DNA of 64,000 nt from Karstenula rhodostoma CBS 690.94 (lineage: Eukaryota; Ascomycota; Dothideomycetes; Pleosporales; Didymosphaeriaceae). Positions 21,086 to 31,782 of this stretch are shown here, piece after piece. How positions within the stretch are numbered: position 1 is the first letter of the stretch; each line of letters opens with the position of its first letter. The translations under genes and the position numbers were made by a program. The notes below the pieces were generated by a model, which saw nothing but the letters and a program-made list of their open reading frames with translations, did no database searches and was not told the origin of the DNA. The stretch is from the NCBI GenBank assembly GCA_010093485.1, contig MU001503.1, forward strand, positions 1,447,132 through 1,511,131. Direction: 5' to 3'.

Positions 21086-23482
21086 GGCTTCAGCGTTGTG
21101 TGAGGACCAGCCTGTGGGATGTCGTCGACGCGTGCGAGGAGCTTGGAGCCTGGCGCATGTATGATATGTGGGTAAATCCTCGATAGGGTTGCGGACGCAT
21201 ACATGGCATCTTTGACGTCTTCTCGGACGTGTAACGGGTGTATTAGGCGGGTGGGGGATGGTGAGGGGGTTGCTGTTTGAGGGATGTGATGAGCGCGCTG
21301 GTTCGTCCGGGGGTTTTTCTGATCCGCATGATTTGCATGCGCACCCCCGTCTGGCTCCAACGTGTACCAATGCGAAGGTGGAGATGTGGTATCGGGAAAA
21401 TCTCCGGTACGTCCCTAGACCGATGTGCAACCTGCCGCCATTCCATTTGGAGCCGTGGATGCTGGGATGGGGCTTGCGGGTGTGCGGGGGTGCGGGTGGT
21501 GGGATGTCAGGGTTCTAGAGAGGCAGGCTCGAGGTTCACAATGCGCCCACGCAACGCCTGACCCCGCAAGACAATTCCAGTGGGTTTTTCATGCTCTTGT
21601 GGAGTTTTGGTATTCTTATTCGCTAGATGCGTGTTGGTCCGGCTTCCGCAACGGGGGACGATGCACAACGGCGCGGATCCGATTGGATGGTGCGCACGGC
21701 TTTAGAAACACGTCGTTTTTAAGGTTCAAGTCCTGAGTGAGGATTTGAGAAATGGCCGGACCGATCGTTCTTCAACCTATACAGCTCATGTCACCGATAC
21801 TGTCTTCGCCTTGGAAGATTTTCCGGGACTGTCACCGTAGGCTGCTTGATACCAGAAAGGCCCGAGAACATCAAACACATACATGTCAGTGCGACAGCGG
21901 TCCGAGGCATTGCTACGTGCTTCCGTCAAGCTTCAAGGAGTGGCGCCCGCTGTCATTCTATCTTTCAAATGGTGCGGGTACGATGTGCGGCCTACTTATC
22001 CAGCCGCGCTAGAACATGTCTCAATCTTCCTCGAGTACAGCTGTACACCCTCCCGGGAATTATGTATGCCTAGTATATCTGGGGGATCAGACCTTCGAGA
22101 GGTCTTTTACAAGAGAACCTAAACGCGCTGGGCACCCGTTCTGCCTTGAAGGGTGTAGCTGTGTTACATGAGCTTAACTGCATAAAAGACCACCTGAGGC
22201 TTCGTTACGTGAAACAGCCATTCCCTGGGCGCAGTCCCATCGTTGAACTCAACGCTCTACGCTGTGTCTTGCCAGATCTGGGCCGCAATCCATGTTTCTA
22301 GCCGTCTTTCAAGCCATCTATACGGCGTGACTGATTCGTAAGTGACATCACCTCGCATTTCCATCACTATAACCAAACGCGACTTCTTCATCCCCCCAAC
22401 AACGTGGACTACATCCCAACCATCTCAGCAATCCGCTACTCCAGCTACGTCAGCCGCTCAAGTGGAGACGAGCAACTTCATCAACACCAGACTAGACGCG
22501 ATCGACTACCCAGCTACACAGACGTCCATCTCCACCCCACAGTAGTGATGATGGAAGATACAATAAAGACTGTTTATACCGAGGTACGTAACCGGTAAGC
22601 ATGGCAGACGGATGCGCGTACTGCCCAGATATCCAAAGCCACCAAAACCACACACCATTATCCCGCCGACGAGCACTCGATATCCAAGCCTAACCTACAT
22701 TAGCACCTCCAAATAGCAGCACGACCGCCAACACAGTCAAAGTCGGCACCGGGTGGGTTTAGCAGGTATCCTACCCCCACACCACCCCAGTGCCTCAAGA
22801 TTCGCCTAGACACTGCATTCCATTTAACTAGAATGAAAACGAAAATTGGCATTGCACGACGCATACCCCGTCAAGCGTTTTTTCATCACCCCACTCACCA
22901 CCGTGAAATAGCTAGAGTAACTTCTTTCCCCACCCACCTACCATGCCACCGTCATATCTACCAACAGAATAAAAAGCGTAAAACCACACAAACGAATGGA
23001 CCAAAACCCGCATCTACTATCGTACATCATTCAAACCCTCCAAACATGCGGACATGGAAGCAAAAAATACATCGTGAAGGAATTTTTTTGTTTGAGGTTA
23101 TACAGTCTTGTAAGGAAGAATGTGAGACAGCACCGAGCATATAGCGCCGCCATGACATACCGACACGTAACATGCGAGTGTTTCTTGAGTGCGGTCCAGC
23201 GATGGCGAAAGAGAGCGTTATTCAAGAAACCGGGCCTCGGCCGTGGGACGAAAGGGCGAGAAGCGGGTCATCAGAGAAGGTATTATTCCCGCCCTAGACC
23301 ACGACCACACATGCAATGGTCGACGTGCTAGCAGGATAGCTGTGCATATATTCCGCCAGATGCGAAGGGTGTATCGGAGTAGAACCAAGACCCACATAGA
23401 ATAAGTCCCGCGATGATGCTTTGGTGCTGCCACGTGCCGCGAAGGCTGGACTTAGTAACGTAGACATCACTATCGAATCTCT
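21086..23482. other. intergenic of 2.4 kb with one dispersed repeat copy
   Basis: Upstream of the hydrolase and downstream of the C2H2 gene. Holds the dispersed repeat at about 22030-22215. Small frames lack any protein-like features. The 22.3-23.2 kb part is AC-rich on the plus strand. Confidence 0.4.
22030..22215. repeat. dispersed repeat B, copy 1
   Basis: Similar to 38053-38225 over about 180 bases in the same orientation. Anchors are CTCGAG (22030 / 38053), TACACCCTCCC (22044 / 38069), a 17-base block GGTCTTTTACAAGAGAA (22101 / 38127), ACGCGCT and GTTACGTG. Spacing between the second and third anchors is conserved (57 against 58 bases), with one indel of about 30 bases near the end. No coding capacity; type unknown. 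Confidence 0.65.
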
Positions 23483-25079
23483 TCAAGACTGGTCGCCGCG
23501 CACCCGGTGGACCGCTGTTGTGGACCGTTTCCGGGACGAGCCGCTGGGCAGGCGTAAATTGGGCGATACGTCGGGGTGGTCGATGACGACACCGTGCTGG
23601 AAGTGCTGCGATTTCTTCGACGCGAGCCATTCTCGGCTCTTGCTCACAAGAGCTCGAGGTGAGTGAGACTTGGTACTGTCCTGCACATTGGTTTGCTCTT
23701 GCGCTCCGGATGAGCTAGTATCGTAGGTTGGGATGGTCTCGGTGATGAAACCTCCAAGCGAGATTAGCTCTGTGGCCATATGAGGAACCTCTTTGAAAGG
23801 GTCATTCGACGGTGTGCGATCGAAGGTACTGGATCCATCGAGGTGTGGTGCATCAGCCATTAACACGCTATTGCGGTTGTTCAGCGCTGGTACCGACATA
23901 TCGTTGCTGGGAAGTCCAGTCCCGGTTTGGCAAGTACTATGGCATACAAATGAGGGATCAAGACCAAAATCCATCGATGAGGGGAGAATGGGAGGAATAC
24001 TCGGCGGAGCAGTGTACAAAGACGAGGAAGTCAATCCGGAGGCTAGCGTGTGGTCCATGAGAGTATCCGGTTTTGCTGGCGGAAGCCCTCTATAGAAGAG
24101 GTTGAGCAGGAAGTCTTCCAAATGAACCTCAAATTCGTGGGTTTCCAGTCGATCTCTCATCGACCGCGTTGCTTGAATGTCCCAAGTCAGGTCCGACTGA
24201 ACAATCCGTAGCTGAGGGCACATAGTGGTATAGGTCTGCTTCCAGTGAGCCGATAGATTTCGGTGCTTGAGGAGATTCCTAATGGTCCTGCTGTATGTCC
24301 ATGTCGTGTCGCCTTCGGCCATGTGTGTGGCAACATGGTCGCAATGATGTTTCCAAGTGGTATTGAGCCCTCTACAGTTCTCGAAACCACATGCGTACAT
24401 GCGAGGTATTTGCCGAACTTCTTTGCAGTCTCGAGGGTATTTCTTGCCTTCGTGGCCCTTCTTCAAGTGATTTCTGAATTCGATGCCGCGAGAGAACACT
24501 TGAGAGCAGCCAGTGACTTGGCATATCCACTGGAGACCCGTACCCTCATGATAATCTTCCTCGTGACGTTTCCAGTCTTGTTTTGTCCCGAAGGTTTTCC
24601 ACGGGCCCAATTCAAAACAGAATGTACAGAAGAATTGTTTCGAGGCCGATTCAACCACCTTGGGTTCGTCGAGAAGCTTGTGCAGAGTTTCTTGGTCGAT
24701 GCATGCCTGTAGATGGCCCCGTTCATCAGAAACAGCATTTGAATGCCATGCAAGAGGGTCGATACAGTATGGCACGGAATGGTCAGGTATATTATGGTGA
24801 GTAAGGCTCGGTTTCCAGTCGCTGGAGATCGAGCTTGCTACCGGTGTAGACCTTCCCGATTGAAAGAGCGTCGAAGCAGTAGAGTGATACGTAGCGCGGT
24901 CTGCGACGAATGGAAATTGGTCTGATTTGATCGATTAGCGATATCATATGACCGCCCACTCCAAGATACGAACCTTCGGTGCTTCCAGCAAGTCTTTCGT
25001 TGATCTTTTGTTGTAAATACCGAAGCTGGGTCGTACTAAGGCCAGGAGGAAGTAGAGAGTCCAGATACTGCTCTTCCAT
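23483..25079 (-). CDS. C2H2-type zinc-finger protein, paralogue of 31783-33850
   Basis: Two exons, 24974-25079 and 23483-24900, joined by an unusual GTTCGT donor in phase 1, give 507 residues. The first exon encodes a short helical N-terminus (MEEQYLDSLLPPGLSTTQLRYL). A cluster of three zinc-binding units follows: CTFC...H...H, CQVTGC...H...H and CGFENC...H...H, then a helical region (IRNLLKHRNLSAHWKQTY). The second half is Ser/Thr/Pro-rich and probably disordered. The finger region and exon layout match the protein encoded at 31783-33850. Likely a nuclear DNA-binding protein of a fungus-specific family; target genes unknown. The first-exon assignment is supported by matching architecture in the paralogue. 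Confidence 0.8.
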
Positions 25080-27079
25080 TGTCTCTTAACATTCAAGTGG
25101 CGATACAATCCAAAGTTTCTTTCGAAGCTTTGCTGAACAACCAAACAATGGATGTATCTGCCGTGGCCAAATTGGTCGTTACCGCAAGCTACTAAGCTGG
25201 CGCGCTGGCTGGAAAAGGAATGGCTGCTCCTAATCGAGAGCGGTTGACCCTAGTGATTGGCCGTCGAAGCGAAGTATTGTGCGTACAGGCGATGGCAGGG
25301 CTGAAAGGAGCGTGTGTAGGAAACGCGCAAAAAAAAAAAAAAATAGTAAATGCAAAAGTAATATGATGAACCGCGAGAGATGGCGTCGGCAGCTGCGTTC
25401 TGCTCGTGTGGCCTGGCGAGTTATAACATTAGAGATCATAGGCCCTAGTTTCCTCTGAGACAAGCGTGAGCGTAAATCTCAGGTAGGACACAGCCCGGTG
25501 ACCATGATGCCCCAAGATTTCGTACTGTGTACATTTGCAATGCCAGGTGTACGTATTTTTGCGCCAGCTTTCCCACGCAAGAAGGAATCGAACCCGCAGA
25601 TCGCTAAAGAACCCTCTGCAAAAGCAGGGGAGTAGGACGCATGGGTCAGTGTGCAAAAGCGCCGAGCGACGGCCACGGGATTGCGTAGGGCCAATTTCTC
25701 GATAGCCACTATGACCCTTTGGTTGAGTTCAATTGCGAGAGTTTTCAATCGCACATGAGCAGCTAGCACCGGGCACGAAGGTAGAGAAACGAGGATCGAG
25801 AGGGACCTCTTCACCCTTTGTCATGCATGAAGACTGCAGCATGCCACAGAGACGCTAGTCAGTAACCAGCATCCTGCAGCAGAAGATTAATGCGGTGGCT
25901 TCGCGCAGTCAAATTTCCCTGATTTTGTGGGCGGTGCCGTAGCCATGAGTTGACTCTGGCTCACCGGTGTCATGAATCGTTTTACGAGGCCCAGATAAGC
26001 CGCCTTCGGTATCAGTTCCACGCCAACCGGAGGTAATTTGAGGGCTCGGTATTGACTGCCATATAGTGGTCGTATACGACAACGGGGCGGAACAGGCGGT
26101 GTAACTAAACGGGAGATAGCGGAGTGCGGGGACACTATGAGACCCCGTCCACCACGTGGATATCAGGGATGGAGACGAGTCAGATCCCTCTTGTTGATAG
26201 TGGCGTGCCAGGCGAAACGACCCTCGAATGTACTGACCGCAACACTGCAAGTATCGGCAGAGGAGCGTGAACCGACGCGCGGCATCGGTGGAGCGGATGC
26301 GTGCGTGGAATGATACTGAAGATGCTTCGCACGTCGTTATCGCCAATCCGAGGCGGTGTCGAGATGCCTGGCGATCTTCTTAGGGCAATTTTGTTGAGGT
26401 TTGACATTGGTGCCTGCATCTGTGGCGTGTCAGCATCTGTTTGCCTTCTTTTTCATCTGTCGCAAGCTGGGGTCAAGTCGACCCACCCACCAGAACGCAC
26501 TTCGCGAGCGATGGAAACACAGCAGAAGCTGGACTTGCATATCAGCATCCTCTGTCACATTGCTTGCGTCATGAGTGCCAAAGATTCGCCCCCACACCAT
26601 CCGTCTCGGGCCGAGCCAGCTACGCGCCGCCACCGTATTCAGGCGGCGTGGTCAGGCAGCTCCGACCAACGAGAGATTGCGTCATTCGGAGTGTGTCTGT
26701 GCTCTGAAATTGAGGCGGAGCACTGAAGGAGAGGCTCAAGGGTGTTCGATTGGTTCATGTATATGGGTGTGAATTGTGTCGAAAGGAAGAGGAAGGGCGA
26801 TGTTCGGTGGATGCTCAAGCGGCAAGAGCTAACCCTGTTCGGGCTAACGTTGTTCGCCCTCGAGAAATGTTCAGAAGCTGCGACTTCACATGATGACGGT
26901 TCTGCAAGCCATCGCTGTGTTTATGCATTGCATCAGAAATCCGGCATGTTTTCTTTATCTGAGGGTACTATCTGAGGGTATTCGCCACCCTTAGAGAGTC
27001 AAAGTGTGACCATGCCAATGATATCTACCGATTCATATCAGCTTCCAGCATTTGTTCCCATAGACTTTCTCCCTGAACA
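25080..27079. other. intergenic of 2 kb, no gene seen
   Basis: Upstream of the C2H2 gene and downstream of the secreted-protein gene. Has an A15 run near 25330 and short low-quality frames. A B-box-like string at about 25585-25600 was examined and not accepted as a tRNA. Confidence 0.4.
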
Positions 27080-27887
27080 TCACGCTTCCAAACCCCCCTT
27101 CTTGTCGAAAGGTACCACCGAGATCTGCACCTCGCTGTGCACAGTAGCCATGTCGGGCTTCCACACAACACGCCATCCGAGGCCTTCCTTTGTCTTCACC
27201 GCGTCCCAAGCTCCTTCTTGATCCGCAGGCCTCAGAAGATTAAGACCTCTCTCTCCACAGATGTCCCAGTTCAATGGATCGCAGCGCAGGCCCTTCGGAC
27301 AGTCGTGGTCGCCAAGGACGGTAGACCAACCCATGGCGATGAACTTCGGCGAGCGCAAGGCGTATTGGGAGGTGAAGTTGACGTTGCGCCAATTGACGTT
27401 GGTCAGTACCTTACTTCTTCAGGTCAGCTGGCTGGATCTTGAGATGCGTGCTACGAGGGAGAGCGTGGACTTACCTGGTGAGGCTGTAGCGGGTGCCGTT
27501 CTGTTCGTCTATGTGTGCGAGCGTGACGATCACGGGTGTGGACGGAGGGTGGACGGTGAAGTTCTCCAGACCGAAGGAGGGCGGGAGATGTACTTGCTGC
27601 GGGGGAGCGTGGTTCTGGGGCAAGCCATCGATTGTGCCCTCACCGAGGGCGACAATAGAACGGTCCTTGAACATCGGCGGGTTGCCCGAGCTAGTCAATC
27701 GTCAGTCAAAGTTCGAACCTCGCGAGGAGTATGTGACTTACACTGAGTTCACGTGCAAGACCCATTTGTCCCCAGATCCAGCCAGCAGCTCGGAAGAACT
27801 CGGAGCCTCCTCATACTGAACTGTTGGAGCGGCGAGCACGACGCCAATGGCTGCAAGGCCGAGGGACAAGATCGATGTGGTCTTCAT
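27080..27887 (-). CDS. small secreted protein, unknown function
   Basis: Three exons, 27742-27887, 27475-27690 and 27080-27416, join in frame to 232 residues. The acceptor of the last exon is the least certain. The N-terminus is a clear signal peptide (MKTTSILSLGLAAIGVVLAA), and no membrane anchor follows. The mature part has an NGT glycosylation site near the second junction, a beta-rich middle (FGLENFTVHPPSTPVIVTLAHIDEQ) and four cysteines in the C-terminal third (CPKGLRC...NWDICGE). Size and signal peptide fit a secreted enzyme accessory or effector-like protein. I do not recognise the family. Confidence 0.75.
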
Positions 27888-28732
27888 GCTGGCGAATTTG
27901 AGCTCGCGGTGTCTTTCGCGGTATGTCGAAGGTCGTTGAGTCAAGGTGAGGATCCGACGGATTTGGTCGAGAGGTGACGTTAATAGGGAAGGTGCTGTTT
28001 GTGAGGGACGTTGTGTTGACTAAGCGTGCAATTTCCCACTACACTTCTCGCGTTTGTCAATTAGCTTGCTTTTGCGTCGCCGTTGTGTTTGCTCAATTCA
28101 CAAACAGTATTCCCTTAGGGTAACAATGATCTCTTTTGATTGCTTGTTCGAGGCCAATGCACGGCAGCCTGTAGAACAGTAGAGTCAGCAAACCCTTTTT
28201 GCGACCTGTAACATGCGAAAAGGATTGATCATGAAGGTACAGAGCCTGCTAATCCACTCAGTGGGAGCTCACACAAAGTTTAATGGGGCATTTGAATCTA
28301 GAACATGGCGCAGTTGGAATGCAGCGGCGAAAGAGCCGACCACGTGTGAGACGCGTCAGGCGCGGTCGCGAGCACTACAGTCGTTGGATGAGAAAAGAGA
28401 TAAGTCTTACAGGCTATATTCAAGATGTAGTATGCTCTCTCGACGCAATATCCAATGACTGCATGCAGGATCGAAACCCGCAGATCACAACTTCCAATAA
28501 CGCCGGGGGTTATAAAATCAAGGTTAACTCCACCTGCCCATTCCCCTGGAAAGAACTTCAAGATAGATGTTAGTTGAGAGGCCAGATCATATAACTTTCC
28601 CTCCCTTGCGTGCGCCATGCGCCACCCACGCACGGCCACCACAGTCAGGGAACCATGCCTCGAGTCTGATCGGCATGCGTATCGCCCATCCTGGAGTAAT
28701 AACTCCACTCAAGCTTCTCTTTCCGTGTCCGA
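27888..28732. other. intergenic, no gene seen
   Basis: Promoter side of the secreted-protein gene and 3' side of the CHORD-like gene. A tRNA T-arm-like string near 28470-28490 was rejected. Confidence 0.4.
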
Positions 28733-29740
28733 CTAGACCAGTCTGGGTTTTTTGGATCCGGTTGACGAAGGGACAGGATCGTGGTTGCTTTCGGGTAGAG
28801 GAATGTGGACTCCGTCACAGCATCCAGCAGCGCTGACTGGTTTCTTGCAGCAGGACCACAATTGGATCTTCTGGGTGCCTTGATTGAACGTCTTTGGGCC
28901 CCCAAGATGGAAACGACAATTCGATCCCGGCTGGATTATCTTCATACACTGCATGCAAAGCGGTGCGGTGGTCTTCGGCTCCGGCTTGACCCTTACAGAC
29001 AACGCTGGTTGAGATACATGGCTGGATGATGTCGGCATTTGATCCGGCGCAGCGCGGTGAGTTGAGGAAGACGGTCCGGCAACGACTTTGTCTTTCGACG
29101 CGCGGCTGGGTTGCGCGATAATCATCTCCAGATCGCTCAAACTGTCATCAGAGTCGGGGTCGAGGATGTCTACAGATTTGACAGGAGCCTTCGGATGTGG
29201 AGTGCTAGGCGAATCATGGCTGCGCTCCCCGAACGATCGCCCCGGAATAGCCGCTGAAGACGACGATGGCTTTCCCACCTCTGCCTTCACTTGTGGCACT
29301 CCGGTCCTCCTCTGGTAGTCCTTGATGGTGTTCTGGGCCCAAGTCGAATGGGGAGCTAGTCCGCGCGCAACTGCACCAGACAACGCAGGAGATGACTTGC
29401 AGAGGTCAAGTAAGAGATGGGCGACTTTTTGAGGGGAGCTGGTATTGATGATCTGACGAAGATGGTCTGCGGAGACCGAGGGTAGAGGATTTGAGATGTT
29501 GGCGGCGATGTGGCGCCGTGAACTGCTCGACGATGCGCCGTCTGTCCTGATCGGCGTCCTTCGGTGCTCTTTCTTATAGTAGCTCGGGAGTCGCTGCTGG
29601 CCTGGGTGTCGATCGTGTTGCCGTTGGGGGTGCGGCTGCTTGGGCCGAGGCTCAGGCTCAGGCGAGGAGGAGAATGTGAGGTCGACCGTCTCGACCTTAT
29701 CAGCGGCCGACTTGCCGTTGGAGGGCCGGTACGACGACAT
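28733..29740 (-). CDS. protein with C-terminal CHORD-like zinc-binding motif and SUMO-interaction-like motif
   Basis: An intronless frame of 335 residues from the ATG at 29740 (MSSYRPSNGKSAADK). Near the N-terminus VETVDLTFSSSPEPE looks like a SUMO-interacting motif followed by acidic/phosphorylatable residues. The middle is Ser/Pro-rich with a helical patch around residues 85-130 (VSADHLRQIINTSSPQKVAHLL). The C-terminal 60-70 residues have the spacing of a CHORD-like zinc module: CMQC, then CRFHLGG, then WSCCKK and AAGCCDGVH. CHORD proteins often act as co-chaperone adaptors, but the architecture here is different, so function is open. An alternative start upstream would give a Cys-rich N-terminus and is less likely. 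Confidence 0.75.
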   Translation of the reverse strand: MSSYRPSNGKSAADKVETVDLTFSSSPEPEPRPKQPHPQRQHDRHPGQQRLPSYYKKEHRRTPIRTDGASSSSSRRHIAANISNPLPSVSADHLRQIINTSSPQKVAHLLLDLCKSSPALSGAVARGLAPHSTWAQNTIKDYQRRTGVPQVKAEVGKPSSSSAAIPGRSFGERSHDSPSTPHPKAPVKSVDILDPDSDDSLSDLEMIIAQPSRASKDKVVAGPSSSTHRAAPDQMPTSSSHVSQPALSVRVKPEPKTTAPLCMQCMKIIQPGSNCRFHLGGPKTFNQGTQKIQLWSCCKKPVSAAGCCDGVHIPLPESNHDPVPSSTGSKKPRLV

Positions 29741-31782
29741 GATGCGCGGTGGCAAAAGGTAGGACGAGAAGGTTGCGCCACGAACCCCCACAGCTGAGAG
29801 TGAGTGATGAGTGTGGAGGACTCGGCAGCCGCAGTAGCGCGTTCGCGTAACGCTCAACGGGAACGCGTAGCAGGAGCCAGGCCACGTGCGCTTCTCTCAC
29901 CGTGCACCAGGCCTGTTGAGTTCGCGGAGATGTCAGGCAAATAGACTCGCCTTTGCGCGCTTTGTTGGGATAGTAAATACCTTTCCCAAACTAAGCCATT
30001 GCCCAAGCAGATTTCCCAAGCGCCTGTGTTGGACAGGACGAGATGATGCAGGATAACTCCAGCTGGAAACTCGGCATGGTAGGACGAGATGATGCAAAAT
30101 AACTTCAGCCATAAATTCTGCAAGGTAGGACGCACCAAGCCTACCAAAACATTCAAGCAATTGGGCGTACGCAAAGCTAGCGAAGACCTGCATCCCGTTC
30201 CAATTTCCAGCGTAAACAAGGCAAACTCCAAATCATTCGCCGCAAGAGCCGAGATGACACGGTGACAGGCAGAGAGCTGGTGCTCAGTGCTCAGTGCCCA
30301 GTGCGTGCTCCACCTGATACACGGGTGCAGGCGTTGGAGCGGACAAAGCCGCTGTCACGACTCGGTGCCAAGGGCCTTCCTCATGCGTTCGTGGGTGTGG
30401 GTGGTGAGATTCAGGCCACCTCGGTCATGTCTACATACACAGTAGGGAAGGCAGCCAGAACGACGACTGTATCCGCGCTATCTCCAGACGCACGGACGGA
30501 CGAGATGACGCGATTAGCTAGCGTACCCCAATTTGTTTGTTCGAGTCGCGATAGCACAGGGACGCATCTGACAGACAGCTCAGCATGGCCATACGAGTGC
30601 GCGCCCCTCAAACCAACCTGCCTATTCCTGCCCACTGCATCGACGGACGCGCTTCACGGCGGCCCCAAAGAGCAGCGATTGCCCGAGCCGGAGCCTGTGC
30701 AGGACTGGACTGTGCGCGTCAGCACGCACAGCAAGACTGTCGCCACAGCGGTTACAAGGAGCCCGCGCCAACACGGCCCTGCAATGCCACGGCCGACGGG
30801 CCATGGTGGCGGCGTGTACACAGTAGAGCTCGCCATGGATCGCGACGGCTCCGGATGCTCGACGTGGCCGCCATGGATTGTTGTGGGCAGCTCGAGGATG
30901 CGCCCACCGAGGCTCTCGGACGGCGCCCTCGTTCGGGGCCTGTCGCCGGCTCGTCGCTGGCTGCATCTCACCACGTAGGTAGCAATGTATTATCCCTTGC
31001 AGCAACAGGCCTAGCGTCGACATCTGCCGCAACGACCACACTGCAAGTGCTCACCCACAGGCGCTGCTCAGTCGCGCTGCCGTGGTGTGGCAGTGGCAGC
31101 GTGCTGTGATAGGTCTTCCCCTCGAGCGCCTGCGAACACTGGCCCTCACTGCCCTGCCCTGCCCCCCCTAGCTTGGCTCACCACCACCCATCTCCGCCTC
31201 GCTCGCCGCCTTCAACCAGCCTCCGCCTGCCCGCACGTCGAGGCTCCAGCGCCAGCGCAGCGCTGTGGGCATCGCAACCCTCTTACGCCATCGCGCTCGA
31301 GCGCTGAGCTGCCCGCCCGTCGCCAGACCCTGCGAGCATCAAACGCGCTAGGACTCGGCGCCCTCTGCGAAAGCATCAGCCTTGCCCCAGGCTTGGGTTC
31401 GCACAGGGATCATGGCCCGTCGCCGCCAGGGCTCGAGCGCCGCTGCGAACAAGACGCAATTTAGCTTCTTCTACGGCCTTTCTAGAAGATTACCCTCCCG
31501 CGCTCCCCGCTGCTGCTGGTGATGTGATATAACAGCCGCGTCGCACCAACAGGAGCTTGCAGCCATTTACCGGAAACACGTTCATCCACTCCTTCACCCC
31601 TATATCCCCACCGCCGCGCGCGCATGCCACTTCAGCCCTTCCTTAGGCCCAGTGTAGCGTCCGACTCGCCTTTTAGCACCCCGCAGCGAGCTGGTGCATC
31701 CACGCCGCACTGGCAAGGAATGCACAGCTCCATTACGCCCGCCCACCCCCATCGGTAGCTCGTCCCCGTCGCGCTCGCCAAC
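29741..31782. other. 2-kb region between divergent genes
   Basis: Contains the 46-bp tandem duplication at 30035-30126. The part 31100-31780 is C-rich and CT-rich on the plus strand, as expected for the promoter and long leader of the C2H2 gene. Long frames at 30262-30978 overlap in several frames with no protein-like content and are rejected as genes. Confidence 0.45.
30035..30126 (+). repeat. 46-bp tandem duplication
   Basis: Two adjacent 46-base units, 30035-30080 and 30081-30126, start with the same 15 bases (AGGACGAGATGATGC). A third unit begins at 30127 (AGGACG) and stops. Most differences in the second unit are G to A or C to T. Confidence 0.85.

Noticed and set aside
25570..25660. 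tRNA-like string GGTTCGATTCC on the minus strand, with a partly similar string at 28467-28490
   Set aside because: A box-B-like sequence is present, but the acceptor and anticodon stems do not pair and no A box is found at the right distance in either place.
30262..31464. Several overlapping plus-strand frames upstream of the second C2H2 gene
   Set aside because: GC-rich chance frames with no domain, conflicting frames and no consistent splice signals; better explained as promoter and leader.
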